Below, piece after piece: positions 13,903-22,291 of a DNA stretch of 34,099 nucleotides. A program made the position numbers and the translations under genes. Every line of letters starts with the position of its first letter. Within the stretch, counting starts at the first letter, position 1. This stretch comes from CAINOH01 sp041663565 (GTDB lineage: Archaea; Micrarchaeota; Micrarchaeia; Norongarragalinales; CAINOH01): assembly GCA_041663565.1 (NCBI GenBank), contig JBAYMJ010000015.1:1-34099 (forward strand). The letters run 5' to 3'. The notes beneath the pieces were generated by a model. That model was not told the origin of the DNA, searched no databases, and worked only from the letters and a program-made list of their open reading frames with translations.

Positions 13903-15069
13903 TTGGAACAGATGAAGGGCAAAGCGCTTTTTTCCTCCGAGTCGGTCACAGAGGGCCACCCGGACAAGATATGCGACCAGGTCTCGGACGCGATACTCGA
14001 CGACCTTTTGAGGCAGGACCCGCAGAGCAGGGTGGCAGTGGAGTGCCTCACCACGACCGGGCTCGTGATGGTCGCAGGCGAGGTGACCACGAACGGGTAC
14101 TGCGACGTGCAGGGCGTGGTGCGCAAGACGCTTGCGGACATCGGCTACATCGACCCCGAATACGGGCTGGACTCGAGCGACTGCGCGGTGCTTGTGGCAA
14201 TCCACGAGCAGAGCAAGAACATCGCAGTCGGGGTTGACTCGTCCGAAAAGAAGGAGCAGGGCGCTGGCGACCAGGGGATGATGCTCGGGTTTGCATGCGA
14301 CGAGACTCCCGAGCTGATGCCGCTTCCAATCAGCCTCGCGCACAAGCTCACGCAGAGGCTCGCCGAGGTGCGCAAGAAGGGAATACTGGACTGGGTGCGA
14401 CCCGACGGGAAATCACAGGTCACTGTCGAATACCAGGACGGCATCCCAAAGAGGCTTGACGCGGTTGTCATCGCGGTGCACCACAGCCCGTCGGTTGACA
14501 AGGCAAGGATAAAGAAGGACATCTGGGAGCAGGTGGTCAAGCCGGTGTGCGGAAAGTATCTGGACGACAAGACCAGCTTCTTCGTCAACGAGACCGGCAT
14601 CTTCGTCAAGGGCGGCCCCGAGGCGGACACGGGAGTCACCGGAAGGAAAATCATAGTCGACACCTACGGCTCGATGGGAAGGCATGGGGGAGGCGCGTTC
14701 TCCGGAAAGGACCCGTCCAAGGTAGACCGCTCGGGCGCGTACATGGCGCGCTACGTCGCAAAGAACATCGTTGCAGCGGGGCTTGCCAAGCGCTGCGAGG
14801 TCCAGGTCGCGTACTCAATCGGAGTAGCCAAACCAGTCTCGATTTATGTCGAGACTTTCGGCACTGAGAAAGTTCCGCCGAAAAAGATTGCCGAAGCTGT
14901 TCAGCAAGTCTTCGACTTCCGGCCCGCAAGAATCATCGAGCACCTCAACCTCAAGAGGCCGATTTACAAAAAGACCGCGGCATACGGCCACTTCGGACGC
15001 GAGGACCCGGACTTCACTTGGGAAAAGACTGACAAGAAAGATGAACTGAAAAAACTTGCGGGAATTTAG
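13903..15069 (+). CDS. metK: S-adenosylmethionine synthetase, bacterial/eukaryal type
   Basis: About 388 aa. It makes SAM from ATP and methionine. The motifs are those of the bacterial/eukaryal family, not the divergent archaeal MAT: ESVTEGHPDKICDQVSDAIL, GAGDQGMMLGFACDETPELM (the flexible-loop and Gly-rich ATP region), GRKIIVDTYGSMGRHGGGAF, GKDPSKVDRSGAYMARY. The last three residues of the family DP..H.TWE end are seen as DPDFTWEK. The TTG at 13903 (MEQMKGKALF) lies 5 nt after GGGTGG. ATG 13912 is an alternative. It supplies methyl donor for enzymes such as FlpA. A bacterial-type enzyme in an archaeon suggests gene transfer. Confidence 0.97.
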   Translation: MEQMKGKALFSSESVTEGHPDKICDQVSDAILDDLLRQDPQSRVAVECLTTTGLVMVAGEVTTNGYCDVQGVVRKTLADIGYIDPEYGLDSSDCAVLVAIHEQSKNIAVGVDSSEKKEQGAGDQGMMLGFACDETPELMPLPISLAHKLTQRLAEVRKKGILDWVRPDGKSQVTVEYQDGIPKRLDAVVIAVHHSPSVDKARIKKDIWEQVVKPVCGKYLDDKTSFFVNETGIFVKGGPEADTGVTGRKIIVDTYGSMGRHGGGAFSGKDPSKVDRSGAYMARYVAKNIVAAGLAKRCEVQVAYSIGVAKPVSIYVETFGTEKVPPKKIAEAVQQVFDFRPARIIEHLNLKRPIYKKTAAYGHFGREDPDFTWEKTDKKDELKKLAGI

Positions 15070-15084
15070 GCGGCAAATTGTTCT

Positions 15085-15110
15085 GGCTTCTGGCAAGACC
15101 TGCCGAAGCC
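15085..15110. terminator. Hairpin between convergent metK and fen
   Basis: GGCTTC-T-GGCA, loop AGACC, TGCC-GAAGCC forms a 10-bp stem with one bulged T. It lies 15 nt after the metK stop and 8 nt before the fen stop, so it could serve both strands as a 3'-end structure. There is no long T run beside it. Confidence 0.45.
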
Positions 15111-15117
15111 ATTACAA

Positions 15118-16140
15118 TCACATCCACTTTGAAAGCGAGCTCTGGTTGGCGTCCTCAGGAACTTTGTAGCCCCGGCTCAGCGCGGACTGCACGCGCTCCT
15201 GGGAGAAGCCCCTCTGCTCGCACATGTAGTCCATGATTTCGTCCACTTGGGGCGCGCCGAAGCGGATGGACTCTGCAGGCGGGTCGAACACGTCCGGCTT
15301 CAGGAAGATGTCCTCAATTTCCTTCCAGCGGGGAATGTCGGCTTTTGTCGCCTCGAGGATTTGCTCAAACGACCCGTGCTCGCGCACAAGTTTCAGGCCC
15401 TTCTTTGCGCCAATCCCGTAGACTCCCTTGTCAAAGTCCGTGCCGCAAAGCAAAGCCACCCAGACCAATTGCTGCCTGCTTATCTTGAGCGCGTCAAGGT
15501 TTTCCTGCAGGAAATACTTCTCGGGAAACACCTCAACCGTCTCGTTCTTTCGCGGCAGCTTGCGCCTTCCGGATATCGCGAGGTTGCGTATGAGTATGTT
15601 GGCGCCGAAGATGAGAGAGTCGAAGTCCTGGGATGCGGCCGCGTCGGTAATCCCCTTGCTGGACATGTGTGCGCACTGGGCCTCCGCCTCGGTGTTTGCC
15701 GCAATCCAGGGGACGCCCATCATCCCGAGCAGCTCCTTGGACTCTACTATCATGTGAGACTCAAGCCGCACCGACTGCGCGGAATAGGTGCGCATGCCTT
15801 CCTCGTCGCCTGCCTTCTCGGCCTTGCGGAACTTCTCAAGCGCATCCTGCTTTTTCTCGCTGCGCTCCATTATGGTGTTCTCCTTCAGCAGGCTGGGCTT
15901 GCCGTCGAAAACGTAAATCGGCTTGATGCCGCGCTCAAGGAGGTTGCAGGTGCGGTAAAAGAGTCCCGAAAGGTGCGAGGTTATCCTGCCCTCGGCATCC
16001 ATGAGCGGGGTGCCGTCGCGCTGCCTGATGGTAGTGAGGAACTGGTAGAGCACGTTGAAGGCGTCCACTGCGACGGTGCCCTTGATATCCTCAAGGCTGC
16101 ACTCGTGCTTTACCAGAATGCCATCTATCTTTACGCCCAA
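15118..16140 (-). CDS. fen: Flap endonuclease 1
   Basis: A 340-aa structure-specific 5' nuclease that removes flaps during lagging-strand maturation and repair. The N-domain begins MGVKIDGILV and has VDAFNVLYQFL and YVFDGKPS. The I-domain has the acidic cluster NTEAEAQCA and SQDFDSLIFG. The H3TH motif is GTDFDKGVYGIGAKKGLKLV. The protein ends in a PCNA-binding PIP box (QSSLSKWM). The TTG at 16140 gives the family N terminus and stands 7 nt after GGTG. A longer start at 16152 adds MVFL and is less likely. DNA ligase, its functional partner, is 3.6 kb away. Confidence 0.97.
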   Translation of the reverse strand: MGVKIDGILVKHECSLEDIKGTVAVDAFNVLYQFLTTIRQRDGTPLMDAEGRITSHLSGLFYRTCNLLERGIKPIYVFDGKPSLLKENTIMERSEKKQDALEKFRKAEKAGDEEGMRTYSAQSVRLESHMIVESKELLGMMGVPWIAANTEAEAQCAHMSSKGITDAAASQDFDSLIFGANILIRNLAISGRRKLPRKNETVEVFPEKYFLQENLDALKISRQQLVWVALLCGTDFDKGVYGIGAKKGLKLVREHGSFEQILEATKADIPRWKEIEDIFLKPDVFDPPAESIRFGAPQVDEIMDYMCEQRGFSQERVQSALSRGYKVPEDANQSSLSKWM

Positions 16141-16223
16141 CAAAAACACCAAACTGAACTATCGAAACAAAGAGGATTTAATCACTGAAGGTTAAAATAT
16201 CTCCAATACAGGCGAATATGCTT

Positions 16224-16679
16224 ATGGCAGACTGCGACATTTGCGGAAGGCCCGCGACTACAAAGGCGATAGTGGAGGGAGCCACGCTCTCGGTATGCGG
16301 CCGGTGCGTGTCGTACGGCCGCGAACTTTCCGCGCCAACAATAAGGAGGCCGAACCAGCCTCGGCCCATGGTGGAGCTTGAGGTGGTGGAAGGCTACGGC
16401 AGCACGGTGCGCCATGCGCGCGAACGCTCGGGGCTTACCAGGCAGGAGCTTGCGCGCAAGCTGTTCATACTCGAAAACGTGCTCGAACGCATCGAAAACG
16501 AGCACCTCAAGCCCAACGAGGCGGTTGCGAAGAAGCTTGAGAAGGAGCTGGGCATCACGCTATTGGGGCCGAGGAACGGGGACGAAGGGAAGCCCCAGAC
16601 GAAACCATTCTCAAATGCAGGCCAATCATCAGGCCGCGGGCTCACGCTGGCTGACTTGGTGGAAATAAAGAAAAAATAA
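16224..16679 (+). CDS. mbf1: MBF1-type zinc-ribbon and helix-turn-helix factor
   Basis: A 151-aa archaeal multiprotein bridging factor 1. An N-terminal zinc ribbon (CDICG near residue 4, CGRC near 25) is joined by a basic linker to a Cro/C1-type HTH at about residues 60-110 (VRHARERSGLTRQELARKL, then ENVLERIENE). A Ser/Gly-rich linker ends in TLADLVEIKKK. In archaea MBF1 is linked to the ribosome and translation rather than clearly to transcription. TTAAAATAT at 16192-16200 lies about 28 nt before this ATG, which suits a leaderless start. ATG 16218 (two residues longer) is an alternative. Confidence 0.94.
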   Translation: MADCDICGRPATTKAIVEGATLSVCGRCVSYGRELSAPTIRRPNQPRPMVELEVVEGYGSTVRHARERSGLTRQELARKLFILENVLERIENEHLKPNEAVAKKLEKELGITLLGPRNGDEGKPQTKPFSNAGQSSGRGLTLADLVEIKKK

Positions 16680-16707
16680 CGGCAAGGCCTGCGAACGGCA
16701 GTTGCCG
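16680..16707 (+). terminator. Hairpin after mbf1
   Basis: CGGCAA (16680-16685) pairs with TTGCCG (16702-16707), and inside it CTGC (16689-16692) pairs with GCAG (16698-16701) around loop GAACG. It starts immediately after the mbf1 stop. No T run follows, so it may be a 3'-end or processing structure. Confidence 0.4.
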
Positions 16708-16765
16708 CCCGAAAACTAAACACCTAAAATGCCAGCGGGCATAACCAATCCGGACAGTGATTACA

Positions 16766-18154
16766 ATGAACAGGAAGACGATTATTTCAACACTGATATA
16801 CGTCGCCGACGCGGCGCTCTTCTTTGCAATAGTGCTTTCGGGCATCCCCGACCTGTGGAAGGTGGTGCTGGCGCTTGCGACGGTTGCAGCCGGGGGGAAG
16901 CTCCTGGCCGACGTCCACGGCTGGAAGTCCTATTTTGGCATAAACATCATCCGTGGAGGATGGGGACTGAAGGCGATGGGAAAGTTCGCATCCAAGCACC
17001 CGAAATTGGCGCGCTTCGTGGCTGACGTGGGAGCTGGCATAGGCTACGGGATGATATACTCGATAATCACATTTGGCAAAAAGCACGAGCGGGTGAAGCT
17101 TGCGGTGATGCTTTTGCTTTCGCTTGCGTTCTCGCTCCTGCTTTCCGCAGGCTCGTTCTCCAGCCAGTCCGATTTGCTTTCGAACACGCAGTTCCTCGCG
17201 ATACTTGCCTGCGGAGTGGCCGGCGGGCTTGCGCTGCAGTCGCTTGCGGTTCTTGTAATCAGCGCGATGAACATACTCACAATCCCCAACGCCCCTGCGG
17301 GCGCGCAGCTGCTCATAGTGGGAGTGACCGTGCCCTGGGAGTGGGTGTTCGGCCTGGTCATAGCAGCGACTATACACGAGTTCGCGCACGGCATCCTCTG
17401 CAGGGTCGAAAAGCTCCGCGTGCTCGGCTCGGGCACCATATTGTGGGGCTTCCTTCCCCTTGGGGCATTCGTCGAGCCCGACGAGGAGCGGTTCAAGCAC
17501 ATCGCGCTTGAGAAGAAGAGGAGGATACTCGCGGCTGGCCCTGCGGCAAACCTGCTTGCATTCATAGGTTTTACCCTGCTCTCGCTGGGCTTTGCCGCAG
17601 TGGCAGGCCCGGCATATTCTGATATGTCCGCTGTGAAGGTGCTTTCGGTGAACTCGACGGCATACCCGGGCTCCAGCCAGCTTGCTGCAGGCGACATCAT
17701 AACCGCAGTTGACGGCGAGAGGGTGGTTGGCATATCCGGGCTTGCATCGGCAATCTCGGACAGCAGGCAGGGCGACACGCTGGTCCTTTCCACCCAGGAC
17801 GGCGACAAGACTGTCACAGTCGGAAACAGAAACAAGCTCGGCATCTCTGTGCTTCCCGCGGCAACAGCCGGAAATGAAATCGTCTTCGCAATAATCGGGT
17901 TCATAATGACCGTGCTGGCCTCGACTGCGTACATCAACGTCGCAATCGGAGCCATAAACCTGGTCCCGTTGTTCATCACCGACGGCGCGAGGATAGTCTC
18001 GGAGGAGCTGAACGAGGGACTAACGAGGATGCTTGGAAAGAAACGCGGGCTGCCCGTAGCTGCAAGACTGTCGCTTCTTGCAAGCGTTGCCGCGGTCCTG
18101 CTCATAGCAGTCAATCTCGCGCTGCCCACCGTCCTGCGCGCGCTGGCCGCCTGA
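16766..18154 (+). CDS. Site-2-type intramembrane metalloprotease with PDZ domain (M50)
   Basis: A 462-aa polytopic membrane protein. Zinc ligands are His204 and His208 with catalytic Glu205 in IHEFAHG. The third ligand is Asp406 in NLVPLFITDGARI (the NxxPxxxxDG motif). A PDZ-like domain lies between them (about 285-365, with QLAAGDIITAVDGERV). Several hydrophobic segments precede the active site. Such proteases cut membrane-bound anti-sigma-like or transcription factors, or clear signal peptides. The ATG at 16766 is chosen; GTG 16757 is possible. It is separated from mbf1 by a hairpin and a CTAAAATG TATA candidate. Confidence 0.94.
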   Translation: MNRKTIISTLIYVADAALFFAIVLSGIPDLWKVVLALATVAAGGKLLADVHGWKSYFGINIIRGGWGLKAMGKFASKHPKLARFVADVGAGIGYGMIYSIITFGKKHERVKLAVMLLLSLAFSLLLSAGSFSSQSDLLSNTQFLAILACGVAGGLALQSLAVLVISAMNILTIPNAPAGAQLLIVGVTVPWEWVFGLVIAATIHEFAHGILCRVEKLRVLGSGTILWGFLPLGAFVEPDEERFKHIALEKKRRILAAGPAANLLAFIGFTLLSLGFAAVAGPAYSDMSAVKVLSVNSTAYPGSSQLAAGDIITAVDGERVVGISGLASAISDSRQGDTLVLSTQDGDKTVTVGNRNKLGISVLPAATAGNEIVFAIIGFIMTVLASTAYINVAIGAINLVPLFITDGARIVSEELNEGLTRMLGKKRGLPVAARLSLLASVAAVLLIAVNLALPTVLRALAA

Positions 18155-18212
18155 ACCGGTTTTTAATCCCATGGCGAGTAATTAATACCTGGTTTTTTGG
18201 AGGTCATTGACT

Positions 18213-18566
18213 ATGAACGAAACAGCCCCCCAGTCAGAAGATGTGATTATTTCCGGCTTCCACAGGGAAGAGAAGGTGTTTGCGGAGTCGGTGCGCGAGG
18301 AATGCAATACGTTCCTTGAGAAGCTGCGCCGCGAGACGGGCGTGCGCTCCCTTGAGCTGCGCATGAAGTCCGCCCTGCACGGGAAAAGCCGGCTTTTCGA
18401 CGTGCGGGTCACCGCACGGCTTGAAGACCCCAACGGGAACCTGCACGCGCAGGCTTCAGCACGCGAGCTTAACCTGGCGATTCGGCGCGCGTTCGCCGAG
18501 GTCGCCGCACAGGCATCGCGGATTGCCGGCTTCAAGGCGGGCATACGCGCAAAGGAGAAAAGGTGA
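18213..18566 (+). CDS. Small ribosome-hibernation-factor-like (HPF/YfiA-like) protein
   Basis: A 117-aa protein with an alpha/beta pattern like the HPF/RaiA N-domain: helix FAESVREECNTFLEKLRRE, strands LELRMKSAL, LFDVRVTARL and NLHAQASA, then a long basic helix LNLAIRRAFAEVAAQASRI. Such proteins bind the small subunit and shut down idle ribosomes. This assignment rests on fold pattern only, without a diagnostic motif. GGAGGT, a perfect anti-16S match, stands 8 nt before ATG 18213, the strongest ribosome site in the window. The next gene follows after 6 nt, so the two are an operon. Confidence 0.6.
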   Translation: MNETAPQSEDVIISGFHREEKVFAESVREECNTFLEKLRRETGVRSLELRMKSALHGKSRLFDVRVTARLEDPNGNLHAQASARELNLAIRRAFAEVAAQASRIAGFKAGIRAKEKR

Positions 18567-18572
18567 GAAATC

Positions 18573-18941
18573 ATGACGACGAACAAGGGTCAACTTTTCG
18601 GGATTACGCTGCTCCTGTTGGGAGTGGCGTGCCTTGCGGCGCTGGTGTTCCAGCTGAACAGCTACATCACGTACAGCAGCGTTGCCGGCATAATGAAGAC
18701 CGAGTCGCAGAACACGCTTACCCAACTGCGGAACGACCCGACCACGCTTGCGACGTACGGGCTCAACGTGTCGGATCTTGACGACCCCCAGGTTTCAGCC
18801 TACATAAACAACACCGTGGACAGCAACGTCAAGAACGTATACCTCCAGGCGAACGCGCTCGTCCTTTCGATGGCCCTCGACGCGTTGTTCGGAATCGGGC
18901 TGTGCTACTTCGGCATCCGGAAAGCGGCGCAACATTCATAA
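18573..18941 (+). CDS. Small two-span membrane protein of unknown function
   Basis: A 122-aa protein with one hydrophobic segment at about residues 9-30 (FGITLLLLGVACLAALVF) and another at about 92-113 (ALVLSMALDALFGIGLCYFG). The polar loop between them is rich in Asn, Thr and Asp and carries sequons NVS and NNT, so it may lie outside. AGGTGA, overlapping the stop of the HPF-like gene, is its ribosome site, showing coupling to that gene. No family recognised. Confidence 0.8.
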   Translation: MTTNKGQLFGITLLLLGVACLAALVFQLNSYITYSSVAGIMKTESQNTLTQLRNDPTTLATYGLNVSDLDDPQVSAYINNTVDSNVKNVYLQANALVLSMALDALFGIGLCYFGIRKAAQHS

Positions 18942-18975
18942 ACAGAAAGGCATTACCAAGATTAGGGTTTAGGGA

Positions 18976-19593
18976 ATGTTGGCCAGGCGCACACTCGCAT
19001 TTTCACTGCTTGCAATGCTAGCCATCGCAGCGTTCGCACAGGCAGAATGCGCGCTTGCCGAGCCGCAGAAAAGCGGCAGCAGCGGGTTTGTCCTCACGCT
19101 GGACTCCGCAAGCCTTTCGGGCCAGCTGGACATGCAGGTGTACGTCCAGAAGAAGGGCGGGTCGGAACCCTGCTCGATGACCGCGCAGCTTACCTCCGCG
19201 CTCGGATACTCCATGACCGTGCTGCCTGCCGAGATAAGCTTCAACACTTCGTACGGGATGTACTACCCGACAATATCCGCAACTGCAGCTTCCAAGACCG
19301 CGCCCGAGACAGTCAGCCTGCGGCTGCTGGACAAGGACACGGGCGCGGAGCTTGCATCCGTGCCCATCGGCGTCAGCGTCGCGGAGGCGGCGAACGCAAG
19401 CACCCCGAGTGTGAAGCCGCATGTCTGCACCAAGCAAAACACCACACAATGCACCGCAAAGGAGCTGCTTGCGCTTGACCAGGAGCCCACGTTCATAGAG
19501 CAGAACATCTCCGACATCTACCTCTTGGTCGGCATAATCGCGGGCTTCGCCCTGATTGTAATCGTGCTCTTCGTGCTCATACCGCGGAAGTAA
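18976..19593 (+). CDS. Secreted, C-terminally anchored surface protein of unknown function
   Basis: A 205-aa protein with a signal peptide (MLARRTLAFSLLAMLAIAAF, cleavage probably near AQA), a beta-rich outer domain of about 110 residues, a Cys pair in PHVCTKQNTTQCTAKE, and a C-terminal membrane span (YLLVGIIAGFALIVIVLFV) with basic end PRK. Several Asn-X-Ser/Thr sites suggest N-glycosylation. It follows the two-span protein after 34 nt on the same strand and may be co-transcribed with it. No family recognised. Confidence 0.82.
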   Translation: MLARRTLAFSLLAMLAIAAFAQAECALAEPQKSGSSGFVLTLDSASLSGQLDMQVYVQKKGGSEPCSMTAQLTSALGYSMTVLPAEISFNTSYGMYYPTISATAASKTAPETVSLRLLDKDTGAELASVPIGVSVAEAANASTPSVKPHVCTKQNTTQCTAKELLALDQEPTFIEQNISDIYLLVGIIAGFALIVIVLFVLIPRK

Positions 19594-19695
19594 GCGGGGT
19601 TGGGGCAACCGGGGCACATGCCAACCGGTCTTTGCGCAAAGCCAATTAATTGCATTACCCTACACTACAGTATCACAAAAGGTGCCTTCGACTAG

Positions 19696-21471
19696 ATGCT
19701 CTTTTCCAAAGTCTGCGAAACTTTCGACAGGATAGAGGCGACCCCGTCGCGGCTGAGCTCAACTGACTTCCTTTCAAAGCTCTTCCTTGAAACGCCCGCT
19801 TCACAGATACGGCGCGCGGTCTACTTCTGCCAGGGAAGGGTCGCGCCCGAGTTCGAGGACATCGAAGTGGGAATCGGCGACAGGATTGCCGAGCAGGCGG
19901 TTGCGCGCATAGCCGGGGTAAGCCTGGCAAAGGTCCAATCCGAATACCGCAAGAAGGGCGACCTAGGCGAGGCCGCATCAAACCTCCTTGAAAAGAAGGC
20001 GCAGACGCGGCTTGCAAGCGAGGAGCTCACCGCCGAAAAGGTGTTTGACAGCGTAAGCAGGATGGCGCAGTCGTCGGGCACCGGGTCGCAGGAAAAGAAA
20101 ATCAAGATACTGTGCGAACTGCTCTCAAAGTCTTCAGGCGCCGAGGCAAAGACCATAGTGCGCTTCTGCACCGACAACATGCGCATCGGAATAGGCGAGC
20201 CCACGATTATTGATGCGCTTTCGTTCGCCGTTGCGGGTGACAAGTCCCTGCGGCCGGACATCGAGCGCGCATTCAACCTGTCCTCCGACCTCGGGATGGT
20301 GGCCGAAGTGCTCCTTGCGCAGGGTATGGAGAAAATCCGCGCGTTCAAGCCGATTCCCGGAAACCCCATCCGGCCGGCGCTTGCCGAGCGGCTTGAGAGC
20401 GCCGAGGCGATAATCGAGAAGCTTGGCGAGTGCGCTGTCGAGGGAAAGTACGACGGGTTCCGCATCCAGGTGCACAAGGACCGCAACGGAAAAATCCGGA
20501 TATACTCGCGCAAGCAGGAGCCGATGACATTGATGTTCCCCGAATTGGTGAGGGCGGTCGGGACCGACATTGCGGGAAGGGAGTTCATCATCGAGGGCGA
20601 GGCAGTAGGCATCGACCCCAAGACCGGGAAGATACTGCCGTTCCAGGTGACCGTGCAGCGGAGGCGCAAGCACGGCATAGAGGAGCTTTCGAAAAAAATC
20701 CCGCTGAAGATGTTCTGCTTCGAGGTGCTCTATCTGGACGGCAAGGACATGACGCTTTTGCCATACAAGGAAAGGCACGCGACCATCGAGCGCATCGTGT
20801 CCAAGTCCGAAAAAATCGGGGTTGCCGAGTACAAGCTCTGCAATGACGCGGGCAAACTGCAGGCGATTTTCGAGGACGCTCTGAAACGCGGGCTTGAGGG
20901 AATCATCGCAAAGGACCTGAACGCGCCGTACACCGCCGGCGGCCGCAAGTTCGCCTGGATAAAGCTCAAGAAGTCATACCAGGGCGCGCTTTCGGACACC
21001 GTTGACGTCGTAATCATCGGGTTCTACTACGGCAAGGGCAAGCGCACCAAGCTCGGCTTCGGAGGCCTGCTCACCGCAGTCTATGATGACGAGGACGACC
21101 GCTTCAAGTCGATTGCGCGTGTGGGAAGCGGGTTTTCCGAGGAGCAGATGTCGCAGTTTTCCGAGATGCTCTCAAAAATCATAGTCAAGGAAAAGCCGCG
21201 CGAAGTTGACGCGCTGATGGAGCCCGACGAGTGGGTGGCGCCAAAGTACGTGGTCGAGGTCAACGCGGACGAAATCACCAAGAGCCCGGTGCACTCTGCA
21301 GGAAGGACTGTCGGCGCGGATGGGGAGGAATACGGGCTTGCACTGCGGTTCCCGAGGATGACCGCCGCAGGGATACGCGACAAGTCGCCGCACAACGCGA
21401 CAACTGTCAACGAGATAATCGAGCTTTTCGACATGCAGAACCGCACGAGGAAGAACTCGCGGCGCGGATAG
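19696..21471 (+). CDS. lig: ATP-dependent DNA ligase (archaeal LigB type)
   Basis: A 591-aa replicative ligase that seals nicks after FEN-1 action. An N-terminal helical DNA-binding domain (about 1-220) precedes the nucleotidyltransferase. The AMP-accepting lysine is Lys251 in EGKYDGFRIQ. Further motifs are YSRKQEPMT (motif Ia region), IIEGEAVG (motif III), EGIIAKDLNAPY (motif IV) and KFAWIKLKKSY (motif V). The OB domain with FGGLLTAVYDD and ALRFPRM follows. Length is normal for archaeal ligases. GGTG at 19680-19683 precedes the ATG. It is a single gene; the 100 nt before it hold small hairpins but no visible gene. Confidence 0.97.
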   Translation: MLFSKVCETFDRIEATPSRLSSTDFLSKLFLETPASQIRRAVYFCQGRVAPEFEDIEVGIGDRIAEQAVARIAGVSLAKVQSEYRKKGDLGEAASNLLEKKAQTRLASEELTAEKVFDSVSRMAQSSGTGSQEKKIKILCELLSKSSGAEAKTIVRFCTDNMRIGIGEPTIIDALSFAVAGDKSLRPDIERAFNLSSDLGMVAEVLLAQGMEKIRAFKPIPGNPIRPALAERLESAEAIIEKLGECAVEGKYDGFRIQVHKDRNGKIRIYSRKQEPMTLMFPELVRAVGTDIAGREFIIEGEAVGIDPKTGKILPFQVTVQRRRKHGIEELSKKIPLKMFCFEVLYLDGKDMTLLPYKERHATIERIVSKSEKIGVAEYKLCNDAGKLQAIFEDALKRGLEGIIAKDLNAPYTAGGRKFAWIKLKKSYQGALSDTVDVVIIGFYYGKGKRTKLGFGGLLTAVYDDEDDRFKSIARVGSGFSEEQMSQFSEMLSKIIVKEKPREVDALMEPDEWVAPKYVVEVNADEITKSPVHSAGRTVGADGEEYGLALRFPRMTAAGIRDKSPHNATTVNEIIELFDMQNRTRKNSRRG

Positions 21472-21515
21472 CGCGCAACGTTTGCAGGCGCGCGGGCGTC
21501 AAGCGGCACCCATTC

Positions 21516-22229
21516 TCAGTGCACGAAGAGTATTGCGGAAAGGGATGCAAAGACAGCCGCAAGGAAAACATACTGCACTAGGTGGAACCAGAACCGCGAG
21601 AGCTTGTAAAGGGCGACGACAATCACGTAGAACGGCCAGACCAACAGCGAAGTAAGCTTCGCAAACAGGTCCTTTGACTTTTTCCTGCGCAAGTAAGACA
21701 AACCCAGCGCAAGCGCAGCCGAATACGCGTCAACCTTGCTGATTGGCGAGCATACCGCAATCGAGACCGCGAGGTAAAGCAGGACGTAGAACGTAAGCGG
21801 GTCGGAAGACCACAACTGGGTCGTAAAGAGCGAAATCAAAAGCAGGGAGGCCGCAATGCTTCCAAAAAGCAGGGGAGCAAACGAGACGAACACGTCGTTG
21901 AAAGCCCTCTGCGGGTGCTGGATGCGCACCCACGCAATCTTGGGATGCCAGAGCTTGTAGGCGATTACCTGAAGCCCCGCAAGCTTCGCCGCTATAAAGT
22001 GCGAAAGCTCGTGGAATACCACTCCCAAAAAGAAGATGCGGAACTCGTCGAATACCTTCAGCTCGTGGTCGCAGCAGTGCGCGACCTTGCGGGGGTCGCA
22101 CTTGCCATTGTCGCACTTTTTGCACTGCTCGGGCGTTTCCAAGCCAATCTCCTTTCCGGCGCCTTCAACTGAATCTTCCCGCGGCGACTCGGTCTTGACG
22201 TCTGTCTGGGGCGCCTTGGCTTGCGTCAT
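21516..22229 (-). CDS. Membrane M50-like zinc metalloprotease with N-terminal Cys/His cluster
   Basis: A 237-aa protein. Residues 1-35 are polar. Residues 36-55 hold a Cys/His cluster (CKKCDNGKC, then HCCDH: Cys36, 39, 44, 52, 53, His51, 55) that looks like a metal site. The membrane part has HELSH (His73, Glu74, His77) and, about 90 residues on, SPISKVDA with Pro162 and Asp167 spaced like the P and D of the M50 NxxPxxxxDG motif. The usual Asn and Gly are replaced. Five or so hydrophobic segments are present. I infer an intramembrane protease or relative; there is no PDZ domain. The ATG at 22229 directly follows a TTG. Confidence 0.72.
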   Translation of the reverse strand: MTQAKAPQTDVKTESPREDSVEGAGKEIGLETPEQCKKCDNGKCDPRKVAHCCDHELKVFDEFRIFFLGVVFHELSHFIAAKLAGLQVIAYKLWHPKIAWVRIQHPQRAFNDVFVSFAPLLFGSIAASLLLISLFTTQLWSSDPLTFYVLLYLAVSIAVCSPISKVDAYSAALALGLSYLRRKKSKDLFAKLTSLLVWPFYVIVVALYKLSRFWFHLVQYVFLAAVFASLSAILFVH

Positions 22230-22291
22230 CAAGAAAGGAAAGGGGAACTAAAGTATTTCAATGGGTGCGCTCGTTGGCCAACTGCTGACGC

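Noticed and set aside
15247..16188. Long plus-strand open frame opposite fen
   Set aside because: Antisense shadow of the flap endonuclease, whose motifs are intact.
19594..19695. Possible small RNA before the DNA ligase gene
   Set aside because: Small hairpins (GGTTG-GGG-CAACC, and palindrome TTTGCGCAAA) are visible, but no C/D or H/ACA boxes or promoter could be fixed.
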